In this document: piece by piece, positions 11,653-21,218 of the stretch
Layout of the letters: the number at the start of each line of letters is the position of its first letter
How positions within the stretch are numbered: position 1 is the first letter of the stretch
Source: Ustulina deusta
Taxonomy: Eukaryota; Ascomycota; Sordariomycetes; Xylariales; Xylariaceae
DNA: 64,000 nucleotides
Reading direction: 5' to 3'
Assembly (NCBI GenBank): GCA_023159155.1
Contig: JAJNNX010000020.1
Coordinates: 558,001-622,000 of the forward strand
Translations under genes and position numbers: made by a program
The notes under the pieces: generated by a model
What the model was told of the DNA's origin: nothing
Database searches by the model: none
Seen by the model: the letters and a program-made list of their open reading frames with translations, nothing else

Positions 11653-12001
11653 GTTAACTGGGCCTCTTTATTAAAAAACTTATAAGCTTTTTTAAGCCTA
11701 AATTATTATTATATAAGAAATACTGCTGAATCCTCCACGAAATGAAATTATACGTGTGCATAACCATTTCTTCCTGTGCCCAGTGCTGCCGTAGTTATCA
11801 TTCTTCATTTCTCGTATCCGACGTCGACAAAGTTTGCTTCGGCTATATGCGAGTGTACCTCAGGTACAAATTGTATGCATATATCGATTCTATAGAGTCA
11901 TGGACTGAAAGTAAATGGGCTTGTTTAACTTCGTGCTGACGATAACATTGTCTTGTGACTTAATCCCAACCCATCATTAGCCCTAGCCCCCGGTTTCTTG
12001 A

Positions 12002-13183
12002 TTACTCCTTCGAGCTGCCTGTCTTTAGGTCCTGCAAGCGGGATAGAACATCGGATCCATTCCAAAGCTCCCCAGATTGCGACGTAGACGCTGTTCGTGT
12101 CGGAGGACCAAACTGTTCTATCGCATAACTAGCAGCGACAGAACCTCTCAAGCCAGCTTCCCTCGGGTCATTCGTTTCCTCAAGTGCGACGGCGAATGCT
12201 CCCAAAAAGGAATTGCCCGCGCCGGTGGCGTCAACCACCTTGCCAGAGTCTTTACCATAGTACGCAGGCAGCCATTCAAGCTGCTGGCTATTCGACACAA
12301 TCAAAACGCCGTGGTACCCTGAACGAATAACGGCCAGGCCGTTTCCGTTGGGTCCAATGCCTGCCTTAAGAAAGTGTATGGCCTGGGACTCGACTCTGGA
12401 CGGGGAGAGCTCGATTTCAGTCTTGCTCTTCCCCTCGAAAAGGCGGTGAAGTTCTATGTGATTTGGCGAAAAGACATCGACGAGAGCACATGTCTTCAGG
12501 TGATGCTCTAGATTGACGGAGTCGCAGCCCATAGGAGCAGGCTCCCAAATGATCGTAGGCCGCTCGGTAATGCCTTGCTCTTCTCGCAAGCGCAGTAAGG
12601 TGGACACCTGGTTCGCTAGGTCCTCCGGGAGGGCCAAGAAGTGAAATGATTTGGCGTAGAGAAGGTTGGAAGCACCCAGTTGGATCGTCAAAGGTCGTAG
12701 CGGCGGAGTGACATATGTGAATTTCGTCCCTGTGGTGATGTCAATCCCCGTTGTGTTGGTGGGCTTCACAGCTTATGTATTACCTCCAAAACCGTCGTCT
12801 AGATATTCCAGCAGGCCCCTGGTACATGGCTTGTCGGGATCGGTGAGCACGAGCAAGGTCAGTTGCCAGGACTCCAGTAGGGAGAGCAGCGTCTTAGGCA
12901 AGTCGCATCCAGCAGCAACAACACAGCCCACATCAGCAGCGCGGGGGTTGGGCTTGAACAGCCGGGCACCAAGAACGGCTGGCCGTACCTATTAGCGTTC
13001 CACGACGACACGGAGAATGAGAAGGAGAGGAGAGAAGGCGCTCGTACCGAAAAGGCCAGAACCACCTGGAACGTCGAAAACAGTGTTTTGGTGCGAGAAC
13101 CGTAGCTCGTCGAGAATGGTCATGCCCATGGATACAAACACAGGGCGATTGCCGGCTGACGCCTTGGTTCCGTGCCGATCCAT
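12002..13183 (-). CDS. pfkB-family carbohydrate kinase, MAK32-like
   Basis: Three minus-strand exons, 13183-13048, 12978-12784 and 12729-12002, sum to 352 aa. The start has a strong context (CGCCACCATGG). The N-terminus reads FVSMGMTILDEL and VPGGSGLF, joined by splicing to AVLGARLF, the ribokinase-fold opening with the GG motif. Mid-protein NHIELHRLF corresponds to the N-x-x-E region, and VVDATGAGNSFLGAF is the pfkB signature 2 / anion hole. Asn occupies the place of the usual catalytic Asp of GAGD; I recall the same in MAK32 relatives, so it may be a subfamily trait rather than damage. Yeast Mak32 is a poorly understood sugar-kinase homologue needed for L-A dsRNA virus stability. Introns are 69 and 54 nt with proper branch sites. 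The gene is divergent from the adenylate-kinase-like gene with a ~440-bp shared promoter. Confidence 0.85.
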
Positions 13184-13624
13184 GGTGGCGACTGTCCGTC
13201 CTGGGATGTAGTGACGACAACGAGGGATGCGATTTTGCAACGAGAAGTGTGTAGTGTGTGGCGTATTAGGCAGAGTCCAGGCGGAGAAATAAATAGCGTG
13301 AGTTGATCGGGCGCGCCTCGCAGGGAGCCACGGATGGCGGTAGGCCATAGATAGGACAAGAATAAGTGTTGTCGGGAACAACAGATACCTCCATCGTCGA
13401 TCGCACCTATCAAAAGGACCTGGGATGTCTCGTTCTCATGCGGTGTAACAGATGCTCGCCGAGACCGCAGGCTGGGTGAAAAGGTAGCTACCTAGTTACA
13501 TCGATATTCATATAAACGTCGACGCCAATTGCACCAGATGCAGTGCCGTACCTGTGGCTGCGCTGAAACATTGCAGACAACAGCATCAATCTACTACCCA
13601 TCCAGGTACCTACACTACCCCGTC

Positions 13625-14363
13625 ATGAATCGAGAGATGCAGACCCATTCGGAACCAAAAACCTTCGCAGTAATCGGGATACTCGGAGGGCCTGGTTCGG
13701 GCAAAGGCACGCAATGCCGACTGCTGTCCGAGACATTCAAGCTCGCCCACATCAGCATTGGAGACGTCCTGCGGGCCGAATTGGAACGCGAAGACAGCGA
13801 AAATGCTGCCATCATCGAGCAGAACATGCGTGCAGGCACTGTCGGGCCAAAAGAAGTCACAATAGGCATCCTCAAGTCGCATATGCTGGAGGCCTCGCAG
13901 AGAGGCACCGATTTATTCGTGTTGGACGGTATGTCGTTCAGGCAGTCATGTATGCCCCCTTTTCAGATACATGGCACTCGTGTCTAACGCCGTCGGAACT
14001 ACAGGATTCCCTAGGAACCTAGAGCAAGCACGGTACTTTGAAGAGACGATAGCTCCAATAGAGTTGATCATCGTGCTCGAATGTCCGGACACCGTCTTGG
14101 TAGATCGCCTCTTACCCCGTGGGTGATTTGACGACAACCTCGAGAACATCCGCAAACGAATTGGAACATTCCGTGAAACAACATCTCACGTAATAACCTG
14201 TTATCAAGATCGGGGAAAGGTGAAGACGATCAAGGCAGACGATACTATCGAAACCGTCAACGAGCAGCTTACCAATTTGCTAGAAGCTAGGGAGCGGAGG
14301 ACCCAAGATCGCGTTACGTCGGCGGCGAAACCAGGAGTGCCGACAGAAGGCAAATTACATTAA
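13625..14363 (+). pseudogene. adenylate/UMP-CMP kinase-like gene interrupted by an in-frame TGA
   Basis: Exon 1 (13625 or 13637 to 13928) encodes the P-loop GGPGSGKGTQ and the NMP-binding region (HISIGDVLRAELERE). A 76-nt intron (GTATGT..ACAG) follows. Exon 2 (14005-14363) continues with GFPRNLEQARYF, LIIVLECPD and the LID start. The LID motif, normally G-R-x-DDN, reads RG-stop-FDDN because codon 14124-14126 is TGA. The frame stays open for ~78 more codons after it and keeps family features (RIGTF, I-K-A-D around the C-terminal strand). The family moves phosphate between ATP and nucleoside monophosphates. The stop would remove the LID arginines and the C-terminal core, so the product would be inactive unless the stop is read through or is a sequencing error. 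CGA to TGA is the change RIP or deamination makes. Confidence 0.75.
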
Positions 14364-14388
14364 TATCAATATAAAGCACTGCACTGAC

Positions 14389-15068
14389 GTGGCAGGGCCG
14401 AAAAACCTGCCGATGTGGGCAGATACAGTAGAGCCTGCGGTTACAGGCATCTGCACAGCTAGAGCTACAATACAAACGGCCTTGCTACCAGGAACAGATT
14501 TACAAAACATCTATCAAGTTTTATTGAGAATAGCTCTTCCTTTCACCTTAGCCCGATCACCAACCCAGATAGTTCGTTCACCAACCTTGTGTTTGAGGTT
14601 CACCAATACCTCGGTTCGGAAAACGCAACGGTCCTCACGTGCGTCAGGGATCATGTCTCGCATTATAGCTTTAGCCCGCTAGTCAACTTCCCGGCTTCGA
14701 ACAAGAGAAAACCTTTTGTAGGGGAGGTTGGGGGTGGAATCACAGCATCGGCATGGTCACCGAGTACCTAAGATGATGGATCTAAACATGAGCTAACGCA
14801 AGCTGCTGCATAATGCCTCACAAATCTGTGTAACAGTATTTCTTTCGTAAAGAACAACCCCGATGCCTTAACGGGATTCGCGGCCTGGTCGGCCGGTGGT
14901 TTCTCGGGAACCGGCCACGACCCCACCATGATACCCAAGGGGTCTGCTGGCGACTTTGTCCACCGGGAAACCGTCGCGCAATGCGTAGTTGGAGTTCAAA
15001 ATAATGGCACTTTCAACCCGAGTAGGGCCATCGCATCTCCAGGATCAGACTTCAGACAGAACAGTTCT
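14389..15068 (+). pseudogene. GH5 endoglucanase relic
   Basis: Scattered blocks in changing frames recall fungal GH5 cellulases: TVEPAVTGICTARATIQTA then LLPGTDLQ; SPITNPDSSFTNLVFEVHQY with L; KPFVGEVGGG (holding the GH5 nucleophile Glu); and a C-terminal FVKNNPDALTGFAAWSAGGF. The order is right for GH5 subfamily 5 enzymes, but frames shift, an in-frame stop follows the EVGGG block and the N-terminal third is missing. It cannot encode a working enzyme. Confidence 0.7.
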
Positions 15069-15236
15069 CATTCCTGGATAGACTAAAGTGGTGGTGGACA
15101 GAACTGTAGGCAGAATGGGAGTATTAATGATTGTTTTGGCTGTTTTGGTGGTATAGCAAGTCAAGCCGTTTCGCGACCGATTTAGTGGCAGTCCTGCTCT
15201 CGGCGTATCAATGTTTCTTGCTATGACAAATACTAA

Positions 15237-15510
15237 AGTGGACAATGTGAGTTAAGGTCAGTATAGGGGTGCCCCACCATGCCCTTATACAAGGAGATAG
15301 ACCAAAATCTACACTTCCAAGTATAATAACTAGACTATTCGATTACGGAACTAGACGATCAAAACAAGGCGCAATTGGATTCAAAGCAACTTTCTAGCGA
15401 CAGGAGGGTGGCAATGTTGCATGCTGAGAGATTTAGCTGAAGTGATAGTATTGACCATATACTAGGCTCCACTTACACTTGCCTGCCCCATTCCAATACA
15501 GATAATTGAT
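15237..15510. repeat. dispersed repeat, copy 1
   Basis: This segment aligns by eye with 51647-51930. Shared landmarks are GACAATGTGAGT, AAGGAGATAGACC / AAAGAGATAGGCT, CTACACTTCCAAGTA and a following TTGRRTTCAMMGCAACTT block. Divergence is substantial. No coding capacity is visible. Confidence 0.7.
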
Positions 15511-15855
15511 AAGACAGACATAGTACCCGAAGCAGTATTTCTGTTCGATCCTAAGTATCTCCTTAGTATCTTATATGATGTCTGAACAGGCGAATCACCG
15601 TTGAACTATTCCCGCTAACGCACATATCCTGGTCAACAGCTCCCTCAGCTGCCAAAGTGGTGGTGTGATCAAAGACGCCACGGAATAATAGTGGGACATT
15701 CTCCTCAAAGCTGAAAATGGTGTCGAGTCCAGAGACATCCTCAGTGAGATGCGCTCGCGCGCTTTCAGATCTTCTATTCTGGGACTATCAAATGCGAGGG
15801 TTGGGAGTTGCAAGTGCTTTCGCGCCCCCCAACTTAAGATACTAGATTCCTCAAC

Positions 15856-17829
15856 ATGGAGCAGGACACAGAGTGCCTTCTCAGCGAGCTGAGAGCCAAA
15901 TCTCCCGAGTCGTTGAGCTCGAGGATATTTGAACTCCAGAGAAGATCGCAGCTCGTACAGCAGAAGACGGCGATGCGACTATGCGTACAGGTGGACTTGA
16001 GTGCGGCCAACGACCCCATAAGTGGAACAGACCCAATTGAGCTGCGGCACCACAAGTCGGACGAATACATCGCAATATCTTGTCCGTGGTCCATTCCCGG
16101 CCATGAAGCAGTGTCTGGTCGCTACAGGTTTGCTCCCGAGCAGCCGTCCGGAGTTATCATGCCGCCGGATATCGTACTCGCTCGCATCCTCAACTTCAAA
16201 GTCTCCAATCCGGATTATCTGGACACGCCGTTTTGGGTTGACAAGTTATGCATCAATCAAGAGGCAAGTGACGAGAAGGAGATGGCGGTTCACTCCATGG
16301 ATCTGGTATATCAGTACAGTGGCAGAAAGGTAGTTACAGATGGGAAGGAGCGGATTATCGGCTGTTCACTGGGCCTCTTATTTGTGGAAGTCAAGACGAT
16401 TGCCGAGTTAACGATGCTCCGGAAATTGCTGGACAGCAAGTTCTCCGAGAATATCGACAATGAGGCAAGGCTGCTGGTGTCGGTGGAGGAAGCGATGTCC
16501 GTCCTTGACCTCGTCGAATCTATTCTAAGTGACAACTGGTGGCACAGAGCGTGGATTTTCCAGGAGGAGTTTCTTGCCTCCAGGCACATGGTTCTGCTTT
16601 TGCCTTGCAACTTGGATCGGACAGGTTTATTCGAAACCAACGAAGAGGGTGTTGACCTCTTCGGGAAGACCGCAGGGGAGATCGAAGTGCGACCGCTTAA
16701 CTTCCGAACCGAGGTGACCGTTTTCTGCCTTGCGCTATGGCAACATGCTGACAAGGCTGGACAAGACCGCTGTGGCCAAATCCTGAAGCAGGCGCGGCGC
16801 TATACATTCCTGTATAGGAACAAGCTTACAGCAGGGCCCGGCTCTGTAGTTAAGGCTATGTCGCCAGCGATATTTGAAGATATTGGTATCCGTGGGATCA
16901 CCGTGCCGTCAGATACCTTGGCAATCGCTGCGAATTGCTGCAGGTATGTCACTCGGCTGAACTCACAGGACTTGAGCCTCCTCAAGGCGAGTCTGAGTAT
17001 CGCCATCTTGACCCTCTTCGTGCTCAACGGGGAGATCTTGCGTCATGATATACCACCAGATGCCATTCTAAGCCAAACGGTGTTTAGATGCCTAAGCGCG
17101 GCAAAACTCGTTATCCAACCACCAGTGCCCGCAGGAGAGTTGATCTTCATCAAGATGTGCCGCCTCCCCGCCGTCACCATAAAGCCGGAAGGACTGATGA
17201 TCAGAGGCGTACTATCACGTCTGGACAAGAAAATTAAAGTTAAAGTTGCCCCTTCAGATCGAGAACTCTATTGGAAGACCAACGATGTCACTCTCACGAC
17301 CACTCTCAACGACGCTGAAATGCGCCTACTAAGGGCCCTGATAGCATGCCTGAAAACAATGAGGGAGGGTGGTGATGCTCTTCATACAAAGTTGAGGGAG
17401 TTTTTGGACGCGCAAGCTGCGGAGAAAGCGGCGGGCAGGTCAGCACAGTACTGGAGCCGGTCCCATATCTCGGTGATGATGGCGAAGGCCATCTGCCGAG
17501 CGATTGCCGAGGGCAGAGTGTTGTGGCTTTCGCGCCTCCACGTCCCAAGAAAATGGACTCCATGGCTGGGCATCTTCATACCCGACGACCCTTTCGATGT
17601 CTCCGGGGTCATTTCGTTCGCGTTTACCGCCTGGGAAACTGAAAACGAGCTCAAAGATCGTGGCGCGAAGCTCGCGAGGAGGAATGATTGGGTGGCCTCG
17701 CTAGAGGTCAGATTCAATCCTGCCACGGAACAAATTGTGCCGAGGAGATGGATGAACGGCCTCAATTTCTTCAATAACAAAGAACACCCGAGAAGCCTAG
17801 TAATGCCTTGGCCTAGGTGGCTACAATAG
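15856..17829 (+). CDS. HET-domain (heterokaryon incompatibility) protein
   Basis: One uninterrupted 657-aa frame carries the three HET blocks: YIAISCPWS (residues 71-79, canonical YvaLSYvWG), TPFWVDKLCINQ (124-135, canonical lWiDalCInQ) and WWHRAWIFQEEFLASR (228-243, canonical R-gWt-QE..lA). HET proteins trigger cell death when unlike fungal individuals fuse, or act in defence-like responses. The C-terminal ~400 residues have no NACHT, WD or ankyrin repeats that I can recognise. No intron, frameshift or stop is seen, in contrast to the decayed sequence on both sides. The usual Tyr-Val-Trp-Gly of block 1 is weakened to Cys-Pro-Trp-Ser. Confidence 0.85.
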   Translation: MEQDTECLLSELRAKSPESLSSRIFELQRRSQLVQQKTAMRLCVQVDLSAANDPISGTDPIELRHHKSDEYIAISCPWSIPGHEAVSGRYRFAPEQPSGVIMPPDIVLARILNFKVSNPDYLDTPFWVDKLCINQEASDEKEMAVHSMDLVYQYSGRKVVTDGKERIIGCSLGLLFVEVKTIAELTMLRKLLDSKFSENIDNEARLLVSVEEAMSVLDLVESILSDNWWHRAWIFQEEFLASRHMVLLLPCNLDRTGLFETNEEGVDLFGKTAGEIEVRPLNFRTEVTVFCLALWQHADKAGQDRCGQILKQARRYTFLYRNKLTAGPGSVVKAMSPAIFEDIGIRGITVPSDTLAIAANCCRYVTRLNSQDLSLLKASLSIAILTLFVLNGEILRHDIPPDAILSQTVFRCLSAAKLVIQPPVPAGELIFIKMCRLPAVTIKPEGLMIRGVLSRLDKKIKVKVAPSDRELYWKTNDVTLTTTLNDAEMRLLRALIACLKTMREGGDALHTKLREFLDAQAAEKAAGRSAQYWSRSHISVMMAKAICRAIAEGRVLWLSRLHVPRKWTPWLGIFIPDDPFDVSGVISFAFTAWETENELKDRGAKLARRNDWVASLEVRFNPATEQIVPRRWMNGLNFFNNKEHPRSLVMPWPRWLQ

Positions 17830-18102
17830 CCCCCGAGGGATCAGTGAGAGGGTTACAGAAGTGGAATGGCTGTAAGGATTGTAATTAGTTCGAAGCCCAA
17901 CTATAGTCTTTATTAGGTGAAGGACTAATATAGGGGAAGAAGGAATGAGGAAACCTTCACTCTTAACGCTCTGAATAGAGGTTTCAATTCAAGTACCGAT
18001 TGGCAAGAAAGTCATGAGGCATTATCTTCTTAAATCCCGTAGTTTTCAAGGCTTTAATAAAGCAGTCAAGGGAAAATCAAAGCCGGAGGGCTAACTCGAT
18101 GA
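17830..18102. other. intergenic, no supported feature
   Basis: A short A+T-rich spacer between the HET gene and the GTPase relic. Nothing was recognised. Confidence 0.4.
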
Positions 18103-18312
18103 TTGAAGGGACCAGAAACCTACCAAGCTTGCCTAGCTATTATCGATGGTGAGCAGTATTTGTTTATTGATACTCCAGGCTTTGGCGCCACCGCTATGCA
18201 CAACATGGATTACTTTTGCGACATCATCACGTACCTAGATATCCTTAGCCCTTTTGTCGTTGCTGGCCTGATTTTTGTAGCTGGCAGTAACCAAGAAAGA
18301 CTGATTACACTA
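18103..18312 (+). pseudogene. P-loop GTPase fragment (AIG1/septin-like G domain)
   Basis: The peptide ETYQACLAIIDGEQYLFIDT with PGFGA shows a switch-II DTPG motif, followed by FCDIITYLDILSPFVVAGLI with FVAG. This resembles the G3 region of fungal AIG1-type GTPases. The P-loop upstream and the NKxD/TQWD motif downstream are missing, and the frame ends soon after. It is a truncated relic. Confidence 0.6.
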
Positions 18313-18613
18313 GAGCTAAAGACGCCACGACCGGTTCGCATCGCTAGAAGATGTGTTGGGTTGCCTGCCTGAAATTGGCATGTCGGGCAAGATCGGGTTC
18401 AGGGTTCGTCTTATCCGCCAGAAAAGAAAATAAGTCGGGTTACTAAATTTACTAAAAGAATAATAAGTATAAATAAAAGCTACTATAATAAACAAATATA
18501 TAAAAAACACTAAAACTAGGGATAATTAAAAGAAAAACTAGTTATAAACTAGTTATAAAACTATAAAAACTAAGGCTTCTTTGCCTCTGCATTAAAAGGG
18601 CCTCTAGTTCTAG

Positions 18614-18900
18614 TCCAACTTTTTTTTCGGCAACCAAATAAGACCTTACGTTTCACTCATTTGTACCTCATTCGCTAAAAACAAAGGCATTTCCTAATCG
18701 GGCATACAAGAAATTCTGGTCCAACCGTCCAACTCTTTTGGCGACCGAATAAGAACCTTATGTTTTACTCATTCGTAGCTCATTCGCTATAAACGGGCAT
18801 ACAGGAAATTCTGGACCAACTGTCTAACTTTTTTGGCGACCAAATAACAACCTTGGGTTTCGCTCATTCGTAAATCGTTCGGTAAAAACGAAGGCATTCG
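18614..18900 (+). repeat. tandem repeat of ~100-125 bp, about 2.7 copies
   Basis: Three successive blocks contain CCAACY..YTTTTTGGCGACC with AATAA..CCTT, then CTCATTCGTA.MTCRTTCG and AAAAACGAAGGCATT or GGGCATACAGGAAATTCTGG. The array ends about 120 bp before the start codon of the secreted protein at 19023, so it sits in its promoter. Confidence 0.8.
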
Positions 18901-19022
18901 AATATATAAACCATAGCCAGATCCCCTTTCATCCCACTCGCTTTCTATCACCACGACCTCAAAACCTACGGATACATCGCCCCTGGAACCTTTGTCCCCG
19001 AATAACCTCCTTACAAGTTATC

Positions 19023-19631
19023 ATGCATTTTAAAGTCTCCCTTCTCCTTTCGGCCTTCGCCGCTACGGCAGCTCTCGGTCATGCTCTCCCGGTCCACGAG
19101 AACCGCGCAGCCGAGGGCACCGAAGGCCAGCTTTTGCCTCGATCAACCACCACCATGCAGGCGTATAAGGACATCAACTGGACTGGCGAATCTGCATCCT
19201 TCACCGTTACGACTCAGACCCAGTGTTGTAAGTATATACAAACCCCTTTGCCTTCAAGAGGTGTACCCAGAGGTGTTGCCTAATTTTCGCACCCATGCTG
19301 ACCACCTCGTGTTTTGCAGACCGGTTGGGCGGAACCGGGTGGGCTGATTCAATCAGCTCCATCCAAGTCTCGACAGGCTTTCGCTGCCGTCTTTGGAGGT
19401 AAGTCAAGTACTTGTGTATTCTAGATCAATCGATGATACCCATTGTCCCCCTTTCCCATAGACCTTCCAGGCGTGACCTGATGGACCTTGTGAGCACTAG
19501 CTGACTGAGAATCTTTTAATAGCTCGAACGATTGCAATGGACACAGCACGAGTGATATCTACGCGCCGGGTGCTAAGGAACTGGGCAATTTCAATGACAA
19601 GGCGGGCAGTTTCAAGTGCTACCAGAACTAA
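19023..19631 (+). CDS. small secreted beta/gamma-crystallin-like protein
   Basis: Three exons, 19023-19227, 19320-19398 and 19523-19631, give exactly 130 aa. A signal peptide ends near ALGHA, and a LLPR site could be a pro-peptide cut. The mature part reads MQAYKDINWTGESASF, CYRLGGTGWADSISSIQV, FRCRLWSSNDCNGHS and a final GSFKCYQN, the F-x-D-x-x-F/WxG .. D-SI-S-I spacing of beta/gamma-crystallin folds. Four Cys (68, 91, 99, 127) could make two disulfides. Small secreted proteins of this fold include calcium-binding spherulin-type proteins, protease inhibitors and killer proteins; which applies here cannot be told. Introns have GTAAGT donors and clean CAG/TAG acceptors. A tandem repeat array lies in its promoter. 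Confidence 0.75.
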
Positions 19632-20649
19632 CAATGGGACTCGTGTGTTAGAATATGTGGTGTGGGAGCCAGGAGAGATTATTAGAGGGTATTTCGTGTG
19701 ATAGCATCTAAACGCTCGTTAGAACTTTTCTCAATATCAATGGTTTTCGACAGCTGTAGGTGGGATCATCAGGCGACGTTGACTTCGGTTTTATGGAGAT
19801 ATTATATTCTATTCTTCGTAGAGGGCCATAAACTTGATTTAATGACTACTCTACTGCATACATTAATTGCTCGGATTCAAACCTAATTTCCATTCAAGGC
19901 ATAGCATAGAGAATAAACTTTAAAAGGTAGACTCTACTGCTAGCTGCTCTCAGTGGTGGGCCTGTTGTAGTGCTCTCCTGACGATGCGATTATCAGACCA
20001 GTAGCTTTCGCGCCTCTCGATACCCTGAAGCACCGCCGTCGCCCTTCCTCTGACCCGACGTGTGTTCCGGCTACCTAGTAACCAAAGGAAATGCCGAAGA
20101 CTATGGCTTCTAGCCGCTAGATCTACACGAAGCCGTATGACATTACACCTAACGGCACACTACCACTAGCCAAGATCTTTGCCGAGGCCTAGAAGGGCTT
20201 TATATGTGTTGCAACCGACCGGGTCTCTGTCACTGCACAAGGACATTCTCGCCGCAATTACTGGCCATAAACGCCAATCTTTTATAGGCAATCAGAAACT
20301 CGGAACTACACACCACCGACTTAGGCATACGTATGAGGGTGACAACCTATTTCTGGTCTGAGTCACGCCGGGTTCGAGCCAACCATCATCTCGAATGTTT
20401 TGTATGTAGGGGCAGCAGAAGCGGATTGGTCGCGGACCCGCCCAGCTTCCCCGAGTCGCCTCTTATTTATGATACCACGTTCGTAATAACAGTGCTCCAG
20501 GCGTTATCCCGTGTACTCTTATTCAAGAAAGCCAACCGTCCAGTTCTTTTGGCCGGGCCTGATTGTTTCCCTTGTTTTTTTATACGCATCTTTTGTAAAC
20601 TTTACGCCTTGCAATTTTATTGTCGCGTGCTCGAACACAATCCCTCAAA
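19632..20649. other. intergenic, no supported gene
   Basis: Several open frames occur by chance. No family resemblance or splice-consistent structure was found. Confidence 0.45.
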
Positions 20650-20938
20650 ATGGACCTCCCCCCCCCCAACCCTAGATGGCACATACTCGCAATACAAGCA
20701 GGATACCGAGTTTATAAAGGACTGGCTTATCTCAACAGCCAGGTCACTTCAATGCCCCGAAACCCTCTTACCCCCTACTGCGCCTATCATCCAACCAGAA
20801 CCTGGCGGTCGACGGAAAGGCAAGGCACGTGTACAACCTGTGAAGCGAGGCGCCTCATCAACTTTAGCAGTATCAAACAGGCATTCGCTGCCAACGAGGT
20901 TTCCAACCCAGGGGTACATCGCTTTGGCCGAGTAAATT
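20650..20938 (+). pseudogene. DUF6604-like N-terminal fragment with a poly-C frame break
   Basis: After ATG 20650 (MDLPPP) a run of ten C shifts the frame. In the next frame the sequence reads TLDGTYSQYKQDTEFIKDWL with ISTA, like the opening of fungal DUF6604 proteins (Y-x-QYK-xDT-x-x-xxWLa-TA). The segment continues with a basic KGKARVQPVK linker and ends at ALAE followed by a GTAAAT donor-like site. The rest of the expected long protein is not found downstream. Nine instead of ten C would restore the start; even then the gene is truncated. Confidence 0.5.
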
Positions 20939-20949
20939 GCAACAAAGGC

Positions 20950-21218
20950 TATTTCTGTTCCACACAACTTGCGAACAAGGACGGCGAGATTTGACCCCGA
21001 GTAATGCTGCGCTATTTAGCGTATACTTTGCTCGGCCGCTTTTTACTCCCTATTTTTAATACTAGAGGCCCCCTTAACTTAGGGGCAAGGAAGCCTTCGT
21101 TTTCTAATGTTGCGAGTGCAATAGATATTAACCCGCACGAAGGAAAAGCTGCTTAAGCAAATCGTTCCTATCTTACTTGAACCCCCCAAAGAAATAAATC
21201 AAAAGTCGTCCAAACTAT
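20950..21218. other. intergenic
   Basis: Short A+T-rich spacer with nothing recognised. Confidence 0.35.

Larger units (their letters stand above)
10720..12001. other. intergenic with an MFS scrap and an inverted repeat
   Basis: Apart from the transporter fragment and the hairpin listed separately, only non-coding sequence is seen. About 11650-11725 is A+T-rich and looks like decayed repeat DNA. Confidence 0.45.

Noticed and set aside
13600..14363. Programmed readthrough or selenocysteine at TGA 14124
   Set aside because: Fungi of this group lack selenocysteine machinery, and the context is not a known leaky TGA motif; a mutation is simpler.
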